The position numbers were made by a program, and so were the translations under genes. Under the pieces are notes generated by a model that was given only the letters and a program-made list of their open reading frames with translations, did no database searches and was not told where the DNA came from. A DNA stretch of 64,000 bases from Russula earlei (taxonomy: Eukaryota; Basidiomycota; Agaricomycetes; Russulales; Russulaceae), in assembly GCA_025769875.1 (NCBI GenBank), contig JAGFNK010000218.1, positions 1 through 64,000 of the forward strand, read 5' to 3'. Positions 63,066-64,000 of this stretch are shown here, piece by piece. Every line of letters starts with the position of its first letter. Position 1 is the stretch's first letter.

Positions 63066-63989
63066 TCAGGAATATCCGTTGCGCTCAGACTCGAATTTCC
63101 CATGCATGTGCCTGTGAATTGGTTTGTTTTGCCTGTCCTCTCGGAAGGCGGCGAAGGCATTCGGCGCGGGTAACGGGGGAATAAGCAGTTCGGTATGTTT
63201 GTCGCCTGATGACGTAGAATAAATGTCACGGGCGGTTAGGCGATAGCGTGCAGGTGTGATACCCTTTCCAAAACGGTGCGTCACATGATTTGCACAGAGG
63301 AGACCCACAAAAATATTTGCCAGGTGAATTGGCACAAGAGAAAATACTGTCCCTGCGACAGAGGCGAGGAGATCACGTTCAAAGCGGACAAGGGGGCCAT
63401 GGCAGCCAGGAAGTGGCGAGCGGGTATAACATGTGCCCGATGCGGCGGCACCGTGAAGAGGCCCACCCCAACCACAGCAACCAAGAGCACCTTGCAAGAC
63501 GGTCCGCGCGCCAGGAGAGTACCAAAAGTGCCATGCTTCGCTGACCTTCGCATCCAGAGAAAAGTGTGCCTTTTTGTAGGTGACATAGCCGACAGAGACG
63601 AAAGAAAGGAACGAGGGAAAGAGTAGGAGGACATAGACTGCAATAATGGGGCGAGAATTCAGGAATGTCCCCGTAATTCCCACCATTGAAGCAAGCAGGA
63701 GAAGAGAAGAACTGAACGTGAGCAAGACGAGAGCAGGCGAATCTGTAATGAGGAGAACAGGGGCTACGGGATAAGCTGTCAAGTCGAGGTATGAGCGATT
63801 ATTAACGTGTGCAAGAGGCAGACAGCTTGCAGACGTACCAGCAAACCAAGTCAATAGAGAAACGACAAGGCATGTCAGACCGAGTAGGAAGACGGTCGTC
63901 ACACTTGCAAGTAAACACCATTTGTGCAAGGTCCACTGACCGACCCAAGTCATCCCTAACCCCCTACCGTCCCTGAAAACGGTCTCCAT
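63066..63989 (-). CDS. Tetraspanin-like membrane protein (307 aa)
   Basis: A single open frame from ATG (63989) to TAA (63066). It has four hydrophobic segments at about residues 26-48, 86-107, 115-138 and 209-233. Between TM3 and TM4 a large loop carries the tetraspanin hallmark CCG (171-173, GALGCCGWGGP) and further cysteines at 187 and 196. The cytoplasmic C-terminal tail is hydrophilic (RYRLTARDIYSTSSGDKHTE). Tetraspanins organise membrane protein complexes, and fungal members have been linked to polarised growth and penetration structures. The overall layout fits the basidiomycete group. There is no intron and no defect. Because the window ends 11 bp further, an upstream exon or an earlier start cannot be excluded. 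Confidence 0.8.
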   Translation of the reverse strand: METVFRDGRGLGMTWVGQWTLHKWCLLASVTTVFLLGLTCLVVSLLTWFAGTSASCLPLAHVNNRSYLDLTAYPVAPVLLITDSPALVLLTFSSSLLLLASMVGITGTFLNSRPIIAVYVLLLFPSFLSFVSVGYVTYKKAHFSLDAKVSEAWHFWYSPGARTVLQGALGCCGWGGPLHGAAASGTCYTRSPLPGCHGPLVRFERDLLASVAGTVFSLVPIHLANIFVGLLCANHVTHRFGKGITPARYRLTARDIYSTSSGDKHTELLIPPLPAPNAFAAFREDRQNKPIHRHMHGKFESERNGYS

Positions 63990-64000
63990 TTTTTGTTGGC

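Noticed and set aside
63276..63626. A 116-codon plus-strand frame
   Set aside because: It is antisense to the clear tetraspanin coding sequence and has no features of its own.

Overview
This window reads as nuclear DNA of a transposon-rich agaricomycete (mushroom-forming basidiomycete). Introns are short (about 50-80 bp, GT..AG). The mobile elements are basidiomycete-style hAT, Plavaka, pogo/Fot1-like, IS630/Tc1-like, MULE, Copia and chromodomain Gypsy elements, and one captured fragment belongs to a multicopy agaric family with an 'LNLPLFLWAIS' motif. No rRNA, tRNA, CRISPR or prokaryotic feature was seen. Family names come from motif recognition; no database was searched. Boundaries rest on target-site duplications (TSDs), terminal repeats and 'empty site' comparisons made inside the window.

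Host genes are few. A candidate small secreted protein is at 7645-7975 and an unknown minus-strand reading frame at 7972-8337, which has a decayed inverted copy at 32.1-32.6 kb. An intact five-exon gene with a KPVIYLYPP motif lies at 30383-32021, a two-exon C2H2 zinc-finger gene at 45099-45719, and a tetraspanin at 63066-63989.

Layout. 1-7.4 kb: end of one hAT inserted in the end of a second (family L), which holds a TA-flanked MITE, which holds a nearly full Copia. 8.6-13.2 kb: nested palindromic MITEs around an IS630-like DDE transposon. 13.2-29.8 kb: a pogo-like element split by an 8.6 kb chromodomain Gypsy (15448-28852), itself hit by five solo LTRs, one nested in another. 29.8-32.6 kb: a small MITE and the KPVIYLYPP gene. 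32.6-44.6 kb: a Plavaka 3' end and Pro/Ser/Thr/Ala-type low-complexity DNA, interrupted by a 4.4 kb family-L hAT and by solo LTRs nested up to three deep. 45-47.7 kb: host DNA. 47.7-49.3 kb: a MULE carrying captured sequence. 49.7-62.6 kb: solo LTRs and a plus-strand hAT (family K) broken up by LTRs, MITEs, a tRNA-like SINE candidate, a deletion-derivative hAT and a solo Copia LTR. 62.6-64 kb: tetraspanin.

The strongest observations are the chromovirus Gypsy whose pol frame runs past the chromodomain into a long extension with a second CCHC knuckle; a 20-bp palindrome at the presumed transcription start of three different LTR families; a tRNA-like tandem repeat with Pol III boxes; a MULE and a hAT carrying the same non-transposon segment; and a near-complete excess of solo LTRs over full elements. 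Older copies differ from younger ones largely by CpG to TpG/CpA changes.
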